Below, one piece after another: positions 1-8,622 of a stretch of DNA of 64,000 bases. Source of the DNA: Polyangium sp. y55x31. GTDB taxonomy: Bacteria; Myxococcota_A; Polyangia; Polyangiales; Polyangiaceae. Position 1 is the stretch's first letter. Every line of letters starts with the position of its first letter. The stretch covers positions 62,001 to 126,000 of the forward strand of contig NZ_JARZHG010000029.1 in the NCBI RefSeq assembly GCF_029946505.1. The letters are read 5' to 3'. Position numbers and translations under genes: made by a program. The notes under the pieces are model-generated. The model was not told the origin of the DNA, did no database searches, and saw nothing but the letters and a program-made list of their open reading frames with translations.

Positions 1-1579
1 CCGCCATGAGCGGCATGAGGCCCTGGAGGTATCGATCCTGGTGGTGGACCGAATACCAGGCGAAAATGCCGACGTGGATCCAGGCGACGAGGATCCAGAT
101 GCGCTTCGTGTTCTTCAGGAACGGCAGGCAGGCGAGCAGCAGCGTGAAGAGCGAGCCGATGACGGGGACAGTGCGGTGGAACTTCGGCCAGTCGTTCGGG
201 ACGAAGGACCAGGAGAAGAGCGCCTGGAGCGTCGTGAGCAGGCCTTTCAGGTCCCGCGACGGCTTCCAGAGCAGGCCCTCGGCATAACCGTACTTGAATC
301 GATAGAGCGCCTGATCCGTGAGCGGGTGCGCGTGCAGGTATTTGCTGAAGACCGGGTAGACCGGGTCCCCATAAAAGATGAAGTTCTTCAGCCAGAGCGG
401 TGAGGTCGCGAAGAGGCCCGCGGCGGCGAGGTAGAGCGGCGTGAAGAGGGCCCGGCGGCGCAGCTCCGGCGTGCTTTTCCCGCGCAGGCTCTGCACGAGC
501 TCGACGACGATCTTCCCGCCGACGAGGAGGAGCGGCGCGACGCCGAGCATCATGACGATCGTCTCTTTCGTGATCCCGGCCCCGCCGATGAAGAGGCCGA
601 GGAGCACGACGAAACGTGGATCGAGGTCACGAAGGACGCGGAAGAGGCAAAGCGCGATCGGGATGGCGTACATCGCGCCGGCGTGATCGGCGCCGCCGCT
701 GAGGGAGCTGTCGTAGAGGAAGACGCCGGGGAAGACGAAACGCGCGGCCCAGACCCAGCGCGGATCGGCCTTCGGGACGAGCCTGCGGACGAGCGCCGGG
801 ATGCCGACGATCGTCGTCACCAGGAAGATGAGGAATTCGAGGTGCGCCGAGAGCACCATCTTGTCGAAGAGGCGGCCCGGCGCGAGGAAGGCCCACGTGT
901 AGAGGTACGAAGTGAAATGGGGGCGGGCCGAGAAGACCCAGCCCTCGGACGCGGGATAAAGGCCGCCGTGCGCGACCCAGTTCTCCGCGATCGCCATGTG
1001 CTTCCACCGCGCGTCGAACTGGACGTTGTGCGGCGTGAGGACGAGGAAATACACCATCCCGAGCCCGAGCACGCCGAAGACCGTGGCGAGCGTGGACCAG
1101 CCGAGCGGCGGGCGCGTGGGGGCCGTGCGGGCGAGGACCTTGCGCACATGCGCGACGTGGCGGCGGAGCGGCAGGGCCACGGCGGCGAGGAGCACGAGGG
1201 GCAGGGCGTAGAAGACGGGCTTGCGATAACCCTGCGCCGCGCCGACGAGGCACATCGTCGTCTCGAATCCGAAAATGCCGAGGACGAACGAAAAAACGGC
1301 GTGCTCGAGGAGCGGCAGGCGGAGGCGGAAGACGCGCTCCAGGACGACGTGGCCGATGCCGTAACTCGCGATCCCGACGGCGAGGGTGCCCAGCCAGTAA
1401 CCGGCATAACGCCAGAACAGCCACTTCGGAATGGGGTAATGGCGGTGGACGACCCACCCGAACACGGCGATCCCGGCCACGAGCATCGTCGTGGCCAGGG
1501 CCCCGCGCAGGTGGGTGCGCACCACGTCGAGCGCGCGTGATCCAGCGGACGGTACAGTTGGGGCCGACTCCGACTCCAT
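1..1579 (-). CDS. Multi-pass membrane protein, GT-C glycosyltransferase-like (C-terminus outside window)
   Basis: About 526 codons are visible; the 3' end lies beyond position 1. The protein is a tandem paralogue of the next gene upstream (1684-4083). Both share HYPI-K-WL near residue 50, the stretch NVQFDARWKHMA, then SEGWVFSARPHF, LYDSSLSGGADH and a late VHHQDRYLQG. It alternates hydrophobic helices with short basic loops; an acidic loop after the first helices and many TM segments suggest a polyprenyl-phosphate-sugar-dependent GT-C enzyme. This is inference: no sugar or acceptor can be read. The start ATG (MESESAPT) aligns with MESGEARI of the paralogue and sits 10 nt after a promoter-like element. 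It is the last visible gene of a minus-strand run from 7806. Confidence 0.75.
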   Translation of the reverse strand, partial: MESESAPTVPSAGSRALDVVRTHLRGALATTMLVAGIAVFGWVVHRHYPIPKWLFWRYAGYWLGTLAVGIASYGIGHVVLERVFRLRLPLLEHAVFSFVLGIFGFETTMCLVGAAQGYRKPVFYALPLVLLAAVALPLRRHVAHVRKVLARTAPTRPPLGWSTLATVFGVLGLGMVYFLVLTPHNVQFDARWKHMAIAENWVAHGGLYPASEGWVFSARPHFTSYLYTWAFLAPGRLFDKMVLSAHLEFLIFLVTTIVGIPALVRRLVPKADPRWVWAARFVFPGVFLYDSSLSGGADHAGAMYAIPIALCLFRVLRDLDPRFVVLLGLFIGGAGITKETIVMMLGVAPLLLVGGKIVVELVQSLRGKSTPELRRRALFTPLYLAAAGLFATSPLWLKNFIFYGDPVYPVFSKYLHAHPLTDQALYRFKYGYAEGLLWKPSRDLKGLLTTLQALFSWSFVPNDWPKFHRTVPVIGSLFTLLLACLPFLKNTKRIWILVAWIHVGIFAWYSVHHQDRYLQGLMPLMA

Positions 1580-1589
1580 CGCCCGGGGC

Positions 1590-1618
1590 GGAGTACTCTC
1601 CGGCACCCCGCGCGTCAA
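1590..1618 (-). promoter_or_regulatory. Sigma70-like promoter with very short leader
   Basis: On the minus strand TTGACG (1618-1613) is followed by exactly 17 nt and TACTCC (1595-1590), then 10 nt to the ATG at 1579. The paralogue at 4083 has the same geometry. The -10 is weak (TA only), so the case rests on the -35, the spacing and the repetition of the pattern. The gene may therefore have its own promoter besides read-through from upstream. Confidence 0.5.
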
Positions 1619-1683
1619 GCCTCACGTGGGCCCGGAAGAGGCGTCGAGGGTGGGGCAGACCTTCTCGCCGGGCGACCCGCGGC

Positions 1684-4083
1684 TCAGCGCTTCCGCGCCC
1701 AGATTTCGAGCTTCTTCCACACGCCGTGACTCCTGCGCTCGACGAGCAGCTCGAAGCCCTGGAGCAACGTCGCCGGCTTCTGCTCGTAACATTGTTTTTC
1801 GAGGATCACGTAGTCCGCGGTCGGAATCAGCCGCTCCGCGGCCTCCTTCGTGGCGGCCTCGATCTCGGACGCCGGAAAGTCGAGCGCCTTCGGGCCATAG
1901 GGCAGGACGTGCAGGGCGTTCACGCGATAGAGCCCGCGCGGCGGCGCGTCTTTCGTGCAGCCGAGGATGAGGGCCGCGTCGCGGAACGGGGCCGTGATCG
2001 GCGCATCCGTCACGCCGCCGAGGACGCCGCCCTCCACGACGCGGCGCCCTTCGAGCCCGCTCCGCGCGAATTCCCAGAACAGGATGTCGGCCGCGATCGA
2101 ATTCGATCCGTCGCTCTCCTTCTCGGGCGCGACGAACGCATGCGTGACCCCGAGCTCCCGTAGGCGTTTGCGTACGCCCTCGGGCGAGCCAGCGCGGCCG
2201 TATTCGATGCCGAATTGCCAGAGGTAATTGTCGAGCACCGTCGGGTGGCCTGTGCCGAGGTGGCCGTGGTGCACGTGCATGAGGTGCAAGAGCAGGCGGG
2301 ATCCCTTCGGCACCTCGGCGCCGAGCGTCTGGAAGCGCCCCTGGACGGAGAAACGATCCTCGTATTTCTGGTCGAACCCGCCGCTCATGAGGTCGATCAC
2401 CTGCTTGGGCGGCGATTTCGCGTGAACGTGCGTCTGGATGAAATACACGTCCCCGCCCCAGACGACCTGCAATCCGATGAGCCCGAAGAGCGCGCCCCGC
2501 ACGGGAGGCCCGAACGATCGATACAAGGAGAGCGCGAGCACTGCCGTGACGGCCGTCATCAGCGGGAGCTGGCCCTGGAGATACCGGTCCTGGTGGTGGA
2601 CCGAATACCACGCGAAGATCGCCGCGTGGATCCACACGACGAGCAGCCACACCCGCCGATCCACGCGCACGAGGAGCAGGGCCGGCAAGAGGAGCGTGAA
2701 GAGCGAGCCGAAGACGGGGACGTCGCCGTGGAATTTCCCCCAATCGTTCGGGAGAAACGAGAAGAGCCCGAGCGCGCTCACCGTCTCGGAGAGGCCCGCG
2801 AGGTCCCGCGTCGGCGCCCACATCTTTCCTTCGAGATAGCCGTACTGGAATCGATACGCGGCGTCCTCGGAGAACGGATGCAGGTTCAGAAATCGGTGCG
2901 AGAGCGGATAAACGGGGTCGCCATAAAAGACGAAGTTCTTGAGCCAGAGCGGCGACGTGGCGACGAGGGCGGCGAGGCCGAAGATGAGCGGGGCGATGAG
3001 GGCGCTTCGTGTGGTTCGAGCGGCGCGGATCGACTGGACGAGGAGCGCGAGCGCCGGGAAGGGGACCAGCATGATCGCCACGGTCTCCTTCGTGAGCGCC
3101 GCGCCGGCCGCGAGGATGCCGAGCAGGGCCGCGCGACGTGGATCGAAATCGCGGAGCACGCGGAACGTGCAAAGCGCGATCGGGACGGAGTACATCGCGC
3201 CGAAGTGATCGGCCCCGCCGCTCAGGGAGCTGTCGTAGAGCAGGACGCCCGGAAAGAGGAAACGGACGGCCCAGATCCAGCGAGGATCGGCGCGCGGGAC
3301 GAGGCGCCTCACGAGCGCGGGGATGCCGACGACGGTCGTGAACAGGAAAACCGCGAATTCGAGGTGGGCCGCGAGGACCATACGGTCGAAGAGGCGGCCC
3401 TTGGGCAAGAGGAAGGCCCAGGTGTAGAGATACGAGCTGAAATGAGGGCGCGCCGAGAAGACCCAGCCCTCGGCCGAGGGGTGGATGCCGCCGTGGAGCG
3501 CATAATCCTCGGCGAGCGCCATGTGCTTCCACCGCGCGTCGAACTGGACGTTCTGCGGGGTGAGGACGTTGAAATACAGGAGCCCGAGCCCGAGGCAGCC
3601 GAGCGCGAGCGCGAGAAGGGCCCCTTTTCCGAGCGCCGGCGCACGCCGCGAGGCCCGCAGAACGACGCGGCGCACGTGCGCGAGGTGGCGCGCGAGGGGC
3701 ACGGAGACGGCGGCAAGCAGGCCGATCGGGAGGGCGAAAAACGTGGGAGCCCGATAAGCTTGGAAAACCCCGGCGAGGAAGATGAGGATTTCGTAGCCGA
3801 AGACGCCGACCGCGAGGGACGTGATCGCGTGTTCGAGGAGCGGGAGGCGCAGGCCGAGGGCGCGCCGGACGAGGACGTGGCCGAGGCCGTAGGCGCCGGC
3901 GAGGACGACGAGCACGCCGAGCCACGCGCCGGCGTAATGCCAGACGAGCCATTTCTGGATCGGGTAGTGGGCGTGGACGACCTTGCCGAAGTAACCCGTC
4001 CCCGCGAGGAGCACGAGGGCGATGGTGGCGCTGCCGAGGCGCGCGCCCCAGCGGCCCTGGATCCGAGCCTCTCCCGACTCCAT
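1684..4083 (-). CDS. Multi-pass membrane protein, GT-C glycosyltransferase-like
   Basis: 799 residues, with roughly a dozen hydrophobic helices in the first 500 residues and a soluble, mixed alpha/beta C-terminal 200 residues. Recognisable blocks are HYPIQKWLVWHYAG near residue 50, NVQFDARWKHMALAED near 200, and VHHQDRYLQGQLPLM around 480. The layout (helical bundle with an acidic periplasmic loop, then a periplasmic domain) resembles GT-C transferases that move sugars from polyprenyl-phosphate donors; I infer this from topology, not from a diagnostic motif. An in-frame TTG at 4122 would lengthen it, but that TTG is the -35 box of a promoter-like element, and the paralogue begins MES like the ATG at 4083. 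It follows the sulfatase-fold gene by 46 bp. Confidence 0.75.
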   Translation of the reverse strand: MESGEARIQGRWGARLGSATIALVLLAGTGYFGKVVHAHYPIQKWLVWHYAGAWLGVLVVLAGAYGLGHVLVRRALGLRLPLLEHAITSLAVGVFGYEILIFLAGVFQAYRAPTFFALPIGLLAAVSVPLARHLAHVRRVVLRASRRAPALGKGALLALALGCLGLGLLYFNVLTPQNVQFDARWKHMALAEDYALHGGIHPSAEGWVFSARPHFSSYLYTWAFLLPKGRLFDRMVLAAHLEFAVFLFTTVVGIPALVRRLVPRADPRWIWAVRFLFPGVLLYDSSLSGGADHFGAMYSVPIALCTFRVLRDFDPRRAALLGILAAGAALTKETVAIMLVPFPALALLVQSIRAARTTRSALIAPLIFGLAALVATSPLWLKNFVFYGDPVYPLSHRFLNLHPFSEDAAYRFQYGYLEGKMWAPTRDLAGLSETVSALGLFSFLPNDWGKFHGDVPVFGSLFTLLLPALLLVRVDRRVWLLVVWIHAAIFAWYSVHHQDRYLQGQLPLMTAVTAVLALSLYRSFGPPVRGALFGLIGLQVVWGGDVYFIQTHVHAKSPPKQVIDLMSGGFDQKYEDRFSVQGRFQTLGAEVPKGSRLLLHLMHVHHGHLGTGHPTVLDNYLWQFGIEYGRAGSPEGVRKRLRELGVTHAFVAPEKESDGSNSIAADILFWEFARSGLEGRRVVEGGVLGGVTDAPITAPFRDAALILGCTKDAPPRGLYRVNALHVLPYGPKALDFPASEIEAATKEAAERLIPTADYVILEKQCYEQKPATLLQGFELLVERRSHGVWKKLEIWARKR

Positions 4084-4093
4084 GGAGGGCGAG

Positions 4094-4122
4094 GGCGTAG
4101 CTGCCCGCGAGGGCGGCGTCAA
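4094..4122 (-). promoter_or_regulatory. Sigma70-like promoter with very short leader
   Basis: TTGACG (4122-4117), 17-nt spacer, TACGCC (4099-4094), then 10 nt to ATG 4083 on the minus strand. It has the same element order and distances as at 1590-1618. It begins 7 bp after the stop of the upstream gene. Confidence 0.5.
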
Positions 4123-4129
4123 GCGGGGC

Positions 4130-6112
4130 TCACCGTCGATAGGGGGTCACGTAGCCCTCGCGGCGCAAGGTGTGCGTGGCGAGGAAGCGGCGCAGGATCG
4201 AGAGCGGGGGCACGAGGCGCGTCGGGTCGTCCGCGAGGCTCTGCGTCTCGCCCGGATCGGACGAGAGGTCGTAGAGCTCCAGGGTGCGGCTGCGATCGTC
4301 GACCATGACCTTCGTGCCGTCGCGCAGGACGAGGGCGCGTTTCATGCGGGTCTCGGCGAGGATCGGGCGCGTGAGCGTGGGGCTCTCGCCGCGCAGGAAC
4401 GGCACGAGGCTCTGGCCCATGAAGGTGCTGGGGGTGGCGGCGCCGAAGAGGTCGAGGATCGTCGGGCCGAGGTCGACGATCGTGACGGGCTCGTCGACGA
4501 CGCGCGGCGCGAGGGTTTTTCCCTGGACGAGGAGCGGGACGCGCAAGAGCTCGTCGTAGAGGGAGTTCGCGTGGCGGTACTGGCCGTGCTCGCCGAAGGC
4601 CTCGCCGTGGTCGCTCGTGATCACGAAGGCGGCGCGGGCCGAGAGCGGGGAGGCCTCGATCACGCGGAGGAGGCGGCCGATCTCGGCGTCGACGATGGCG
4701 AGCTCGCCGAGGTAGCGCTCGAGCTCGGTGCCGGTCGGGCCGGCGAGGTCGTACGGGGCGTGCGCGTCGAGGAAATGGATGTACAGGAAAAACGGTTCGC
4801 CGCGCGTGGCCGTGAGGCGGCGGAGGGCCACGTCGACGAGGTGCTTGGCGAGGGTGAAATGGTTGCCGACGGGGCGGACGAAGGTCTCTTCCGAAAAACC
4901 CCGCACGATGCCATAACGATTCACGAGCCAGGGCGCGCCGGCGAAGGTGACGGTGGTGACGCCCTGGGCGCGGAGCAGCTCGGGGAAACGCGGGGCCGGG
5001 TCGTTCTCGGGCCAGAGGCCGAGGACGTCGCCGGTCGAAGGGGTCCAGTATTGCTGCGAGAAGTAGGTGCCGGCGAAGAGGGCCGAGAGGCTGTAGACGG
5101 TCTGCGCCCCGGGCGAGCGGGCGTTGCGGAAGTAGACGCCCTGGTTTCGCAGGGAGGCGAGGGTGGGGAGTTTGTCGTCGTACTTGCCGGACGCGAGGAG
5201 GTCGTTCCGGAGGCAATCGATGCTGAAGAGGAAAACGGCAGGATTGGGGGGTAAAACCGCGGGCGCGCTCGGCGGGACGGGCGGCGCGGCCTTGCGGTCG
5301 ACGAACCACGGGGCCATTTCGGGGGGCACGGGGGCGTCGTCGGCGATCGCGTCCTCGTGGAGGGGCCCGAGGAACGGCGGGAGGAGCGAGCCGCTCGGGC
5401 TTTGCAGGGCCAGGGCCACGGTGGGCCGCGGGGCGACGACGATCGAGGTGGCCGCGGCGAGCGAGGCGACAGCGAGGAAAGGGGCGCGGAGGGGGTGCAA
5501 TCGAGCGATGAAAGGAACGAGGCGCGCAGGCAAGGCGGCGCCGGCGAGGGCGGCGGCGAAGAGGGCCACGGCGGCAAAAGCGACGAAGAGGCGCGCGCCG
5601 GCATAATCGCCCTGGAGGAGGACGGGGTTCGCCGAGAGGAGGGCGGCGGCGGCGGCGACGGCGAGCCAGCGGAGATAGGGGCGAGCCGCGAGGCGGCCGA
5701 GCAGGACGGCGAGGGGGACGGTGAGCGCGAGGAGCGAGACGGAGAGGACGAGCAGCGCAGGCTGGACCCAGGCGGCGTGGCCCGAGGCATGGCGTTCGGT
5801 GGCCGTCGCGAGGTCCGAGGGCAAGACGAGGGCCCCGAGGGCGAGGCAAAGCACGACGAGCACGGCGGCGGACGTGCGCGGGCGCGCGCGGCCAAAACGA
5901 ACGTAGAGGCCCACGAGGCCGGCGGAGGCGAGGCCGAGGGCGAGGAATTGGCCCGTGTCGAAGGCGTGATGCAGGACGCGCGTGACGAGGCGCGGCGGCA
6001 AGGCGAAGGACCGCGCGATGGTGATCGCATTCGTGACGGCCGCGGTGATCCAGGCGAGGAGGATCGCGTCGGGGCCGGAGACGGTGAGCCGGGGGGATTG
6101 GGGTTCGTTCAC
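4130..6112 (-). CDS. Membrane-anchored sulfatase/phosphotransferase-fold enzyme (Thr nucleophile)
   Basis: 660 residues: several TM helices in the first 230, a Pro-rich linker, then an alkaline-phosphatase-superfamily domain from about residue 290. Metal motifs are visible: SIDCLRND (D299) and TSDHGEAFGEHG (D501, H502). The nucleophile position reads QTVYS (T338) instead of the C/S-x-P-x-R that is converted to formylglycine in true sulfatases. By analogy with Thr-nucleophile relatives (LTA-synthase and phosphoethanolamine-transferase types) it may transfer or hydrolyse phospho-groups on envelope glycans or lipids; that is inference. The first metal motif has Cys where a second Asp is common. 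The start is GTG at 6112, one base after the stop of the Uma2 gene (TGA-A-GTG), indicating translational coupling; earlier in-frame starts would overlap that gene. Confidence 0.8.
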   Translation of the reverse strand: MNEPQSPRLTVSGPDAILLAWITAAVTNAITIARSFALPPRLVTRVLHHAFDTGQFLALGLASAGLVGLYVRFGRARPRTSAAVLVVLCLALGALVLPSDLATATERHASGHAAWVQPALLVLSVSLLALTVPLAVLLGRLAARPYLRWLAVAAAAALLSANPVLLQGDYAGARLFVAFAAVALFAAALAGAALPARLVPFIARLHPLRAPFLAVASLAAATSIVVAPRPTVALALQSPSGSLLPPFLGPLHEDAIADDAPVPPEMAPWFVDRKAAPPVPPSAPAVLPPNPAVFLFSIDCLRNDLLASGKYDDKLPTLASLRNQGVYFRNARSPGAQTVYSLSALFAGTYFSQQYWTPSTGDVLGLWPENDPAPRFPELLRAQGVTTVTFAGAPWLVNRYGIVRGFSEETFVRPVGNHFTLAKHLVDVALRRLTATRGEPFFLYIHFLDAHAPYDLAGPTGTELERYLGELAIVDAEIGRLLRVIEASPLSARAAFVITSDHGEAFGEHGQYRHANSLYDELLRVPLLVQGKTLAPRVVDEPVTIVDLGPTILDLFGAATPSTFMGQSLVPFLRGESPTLTRPILAETRMKRALVLRDGTKVMVDDRSRTLELYDLSSDPGETQSLADDPTRLVPPLSILRRFLATHTLRREGYVTPYRR

Positions 6113-6113
6113 T

Positions 6114-6704
6114 TCACCGGGCCCAGAGCGCGCCGATGTCGATTTCGATGGCCTCGAAAGGCTCGAGCCGCGCACGAATGTCACCTTCGTAGGTATCGAG
6201 GTGCGTCCAGCGGCCATTGTCGAGCCGGAACACTTCGACCGTCTGCGCTGCGGGGTCGACGAACCAAAGGAATTCGACTCCCTCGCGTCGGTAGATTCGC
6301 ATTTTCTTGCCGCGGTCCAGCGCCTGCGTGCTGGGCGAGAGCACCTCGCAGACCCAGTCGGGCGGGAGCGTCAGCGCCGGCACGTCCGGCAACTCGGGCA
6401 TACGCTCTCGGCGCCAGCCCGCGAGATCCGGCACGAGCTTGTCCGGCCGCGGGCCGAGGTGTAGCTCCGGCTCGTATACGAAGACCCAGCCCCCCGGTCC
6501 ATCGCCGCGAGGGCGGAACGGGCCAAGCGAAGAGCTGAGCTGCCACGCGGCAACCCCGTGCGTGGACCGCGGACGCGGCTGCACGTGGAGCTCGCCGTCG
6601 ATGATCTCGGCGATCTGCTCCGCCGGCACCGCTTCGAACGCCGCCTCGACCTCGGGCGAGTTCCGCTCCTCTTCGTCCTGCTTGCGCGCCGGAAACGCGT
6701 TCAT
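6114..6704 (-). CDS. Uma2/DUF820 family PD-(D/E)XK protein
   Basis: 196 residues. The Uma2 core is clear: LVPDLAGW (Asp of the PD motif), then PPDWVCEVLSPST (Glu) and DRGKKMRIYRREG (Lys), followed by EFLWFVDPAAQTVEVFRL. The family has a restriction-endonuclease-like fold and occurs in many copies in cyanobacteria and myxobacteria; its biological role is unsettled. The catalytic residues look intact. It sits between the flippase-like gene (31 bp upstream) and the sulfatase-fold gene (1-bp gap), so it is co-transcribed with an apparently unrelated envelope operon. The ATG at 6704 is the obvious start. Confidence 0.9.
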   Translation of the reverse strand: MNAFPARKQDEEERNSPEVEAAFEAVPAEQIAEIIDGELHVQPRPRSTHGVAAWQLSSSLGPFRPRGDGPGGWVFVYEPELHLGPRPDKLVPDLAGWRRERMPELPDVPALTLPPDWVCEVLSPSTQALDRGKKMRIYRREGVEFLWFVDPAAQTVEVFRLDNGRWTHLDTYEGDIRARLEPFEAIEIDIGALWAR

Positions 6705-6735
6705 GCCTGGATCCTACCACATCCCGCCCGGGCGG

Positions 6736-7806
6736 TCAGCGCTCCGCCCCGGCCGCGGAGCGCTCGGGTTTGTCCCCGAACGGCGGCGGCGCCAGGTACC
6801 ACCCGACAAACCCCATCGCCGCCACGCCCACGTAGATCACGAGGAACACCACGAGCCCATAGATCAAGCCCGCGTCCCCGGGGAGGCCGAGCGCCGGGAA
6901 GACCACCGAAAAAAAGAACTCGCGCACGCCGAGGCCCGAGACCGAGATCGGCAAAAGGCCGAGCAAGCTCGCCACCGCGAGCAGGCAGACGACGTCGTAG
7001 AACGCGAGGTCGAAGTGCAGCGATTGCGCGATCAGATACCCCTGGACGTAATTCACGCCGAACGCGAGGAGCGTCAGCACCACGGCCGACGCGAGGTGCC
7101 GCGGGCGCTGGGCGCGCAGGGCCAGGAGAAAACGATCAAACCCCTCGCCCGTGGGGTCGCCGGGCATTTTCTTGTAAAGCGCGCGCATCGCCGTCTGCGC
7201 GAACGAGGGGACGAAGAGCACGAGCGGACCGAGCGCCGTGAGCAGCACGCCGCCCCACGTGAAGAACGCGAGATCACCGACGACGACCGAGCTCCATCGC
7301 GCCACGCCGACGGCCACGAACCCGACGAGCACGTAGAGGTCGCAGAGCCGGTCGACCACGACGACCGCGATCCCTTCGGAATAAGGCATCCCGAGGTCGT
7401 GGCGGAAGTATTGCGCGCGCAGCACGTCGCCCACGCGGCCCGGCGTGAACATGCCGACGAAGACCGACGAGAGGAAGCCGAGCCAGGCGCGCTTGCGTGG
7501 ATAGTCGTAGCCGCGCGCCGAGAGCAGGACGTCGGAGCGGATGATCTTGAGCCAGTAGCTCGCCGCGTTCAGCACGAATGCGAGCCCGAGCGGCAGGAGC
7601 GAGGCCGTCGCGAGCGCATCCCAAGCGGCGCGCGCGTCGCGCACGCGCAGGAGCACGACCACGAGCAGGACCGGGCCCACGAGGCGCACGGCGAGCCGCA
7701 CGAGCGAGCGCGGCGCGGCTTTTTTCGAGGCCTCGTTCGGGGAGGGGTTCGGGGCGAAGGGCGCCTTTGGCGACCCGGAGCCCCGAGCGTTGACGGGGTC
7801 GCTCAC
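6736..7806 (-). CDS. UPF0104/YbhN-type flippase-like integral membrane protein (LPG synthase TM-domain family)
   Basis: About 356 residues with some eight TM helices. Family landmarks are SSVFVGMFTPGRVGDVLRAQY around residue 100, VDRLCDLYVL, and PISVSGLGVREFFF near residue 270. Members resemble the membrane half of lysyl-phosphatidylglycerol synthase and archaeal AglD; several are tied to lipid or polyprenyl-linked glycan handling, which fits the downstream GT-C-like genes. GTG at 7827 is possible, but GTG at 7806 has a GAGG five bases upstream and lies 38 nt from TTGACA (7844-7839), so I prefer it. The N-terminal 20 residues are encoded by a copy of a palindromic repeat (7749-7795) and look unstructured. 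Confidence 0.85.
   Translation of the reverse strand: MSDPVNARGSGSPKAPFAPNPSPNEASKKAAPRSLVRLAVRLVGPVLLVVVLLRVRDARAAWDALATASLLPLGLAFVLNAASYWLKIIRSDVLLSARGYDYPRKRAWLGFLSSVFVGMFTPGRVGDVLRAQYFRHDLGMPYSEGIAVVVVDRLCDLYVLVGFVAVGVARWSSVVVGDLAFFTWGGVLLTALGPLVLFVPSFAQTAMRALYKKMPGDPTGEGFDRFLLALRAQRPRHLASAVVLTLLAFGVNYVQGYLIAQSLHFDLAFYDVVCLLAVASLLGLLPISVSGLGVREFFFSVVFPALGLPGDAGLIYGLVVFLVIYVGVAAMGFVGWYLAPPPFGDKPERSAAGAER
7749..7795. repeat. 47-bp palindromic dispersed repeat, copy B (inside a CDS)
   Basis: It shares 37 of 47 positions, without gaps, with 14075-14121. It can fold as an outer CGGGGC/GCCCCG stem, an internal loop, and an inner CGCC/GGCG stem with a TTT loop. The outer closing pair is C-G here and T-A in the other copy, a compensatory change. 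It encodes a Gly/Ser/Pro stretch at the N-terminus of the flippase-like protein. Confidence 0.6.
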
Positions 7807-7846
7807 GGGCGCCTCGGTCTCTCGCACGACGCGCCGCTTGTCAAGC

Positions 7847-8560
7847 TCACCGGAGCGAGTCCGTGATCACCTTGAAGCGTCGCTCGGCCATGATCGCGTC
7901 GTCATCCGAGCGCTGGATCAACACCGAAATGGTGAGCTTGCCCTTGCGCAGGACGTAGATCTCGGTCCGCATCGACTCTTTCGCGAGCGTGAACTCGAGC
8001 CGCGTACCCTCGACGTTCTCACCACGCAGGCGGCGGGTCACGGTGGTGCCGCTGCCCGGGTGAAACTGGCCTCCGCGCGAGCTCATCTCCTTCTCGATGC
8101 CATCCACGAGCGACTGGCTCAGCGTGGCCGGATCGACGTCGACCGAATAGACCTGGATCATCAGGAACGTCGAATCGGCCGCCTCGACCGTGACGCTCGA
8201 AACGCCCTGGGCTTTCTCCTCCTCCAGGGTCATTTCTTTCGGATACCGGAAGGAGATCCCGCTCCCCTGGTATTGCAGGACCTGCTTCGATCGGATCGTC
8301 GCCTCGAAGCGCTCGCCGCCGATCTGCACCTCGAACGGCTTGCCATCGGCCACGGAGTAGACCTTGCCCCCGATCGAAAGCTCGAACTGATCGCCGGGGC
8401 TCGTCACGTCGGGCCCGACCGGCTCACCGCTCGGCTCGGCCTGCGCGACCGAGACCGTGGGCGACGCGCTGCCCGCGCTCTCCGCAGGCTTCGCGGGCGC
8501 GCAAGCCGCGGCAAAAAGACCCAGGACGGCGTAAATGGCAGGACGAGCGTTTGCCCACAT
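7847..8560 (-). CDS. Lipoprotein, unknown function
   Basis: 237 residues with a short signal peptide and lipobox (LFAAAC, Cys about 20), then an Ala/Ser/Glu linker to residue 50. The mature part has beta-rich repeats (FELSIGGKVYSV and FEVQIGGERFEATI) and a C-terminal half resembling the DcrB/PsbP-like 'user-protein' fold (SGISFRYPKEM, LMIQVYSVDV, KGKLTISVLIQ). I do not recognise a named family. It is divergently transcribed from the methyltransferase gene with 62 bp between starts. Confidence 0.8.
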   Translation of the reverse strand: MWANARPAIYAVLGLFAAACAPAKPAESAGSASPTVSVAQAEPSGEPVGPDVTSPGDQFELSIGGKVYSVADGKPFEVQIGGERFEATIRSKQVLQYQGSGISFRYPKEMTLEEEKAQGVSSVTVEAADSTFLMIQVYSVDVDPATLSQSLVDGIEKEMSSRGGQFHPGSGTTVTRRLRGENVEGTRLEFTLAKESMRTEIYVLRKGKLTISVLIQRSDDDAIMAERRFKVITDSLR

Positions 8561-8568
8561 CGGCCCCC

Positions 8569-8597
8569 TACTGACCTTTTTTCCGCGCGGGCGTCAA
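8569..8597 (-). promoter_or_regulatory. Candidate promoter for the 7847-8560 lipoprotein
   Basis: TTGACG (8597-8592), 17 nt, TCAGTA (8574-8569), then 8 nt to ATG 8560. The -35 is good and the -10 poor. It is included because the distance from box to start (37 nt) matches the other short-leader promoters here. Confidence 0.35.
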
Positions 8598-8622
8598 GCA
8601 TCGAGTACGCTCGCGCGCGTCC

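Noticed and set aside
4120-4122. TTG as start of the GT-C-like gene
   Set aside because: It is the start of a -35-like TTGACG; the paralogue supports ATG 4083.
2215-4308. Long plus-strand frame rich in Arg, Glu, Asp (697 codons), and similar ones at 21779-25297 and 42024-44030
   Set aside because: Antisense shadows of well-supported minus-strand genes; composition reflects GC3 of the opposite strand and no motif is present.
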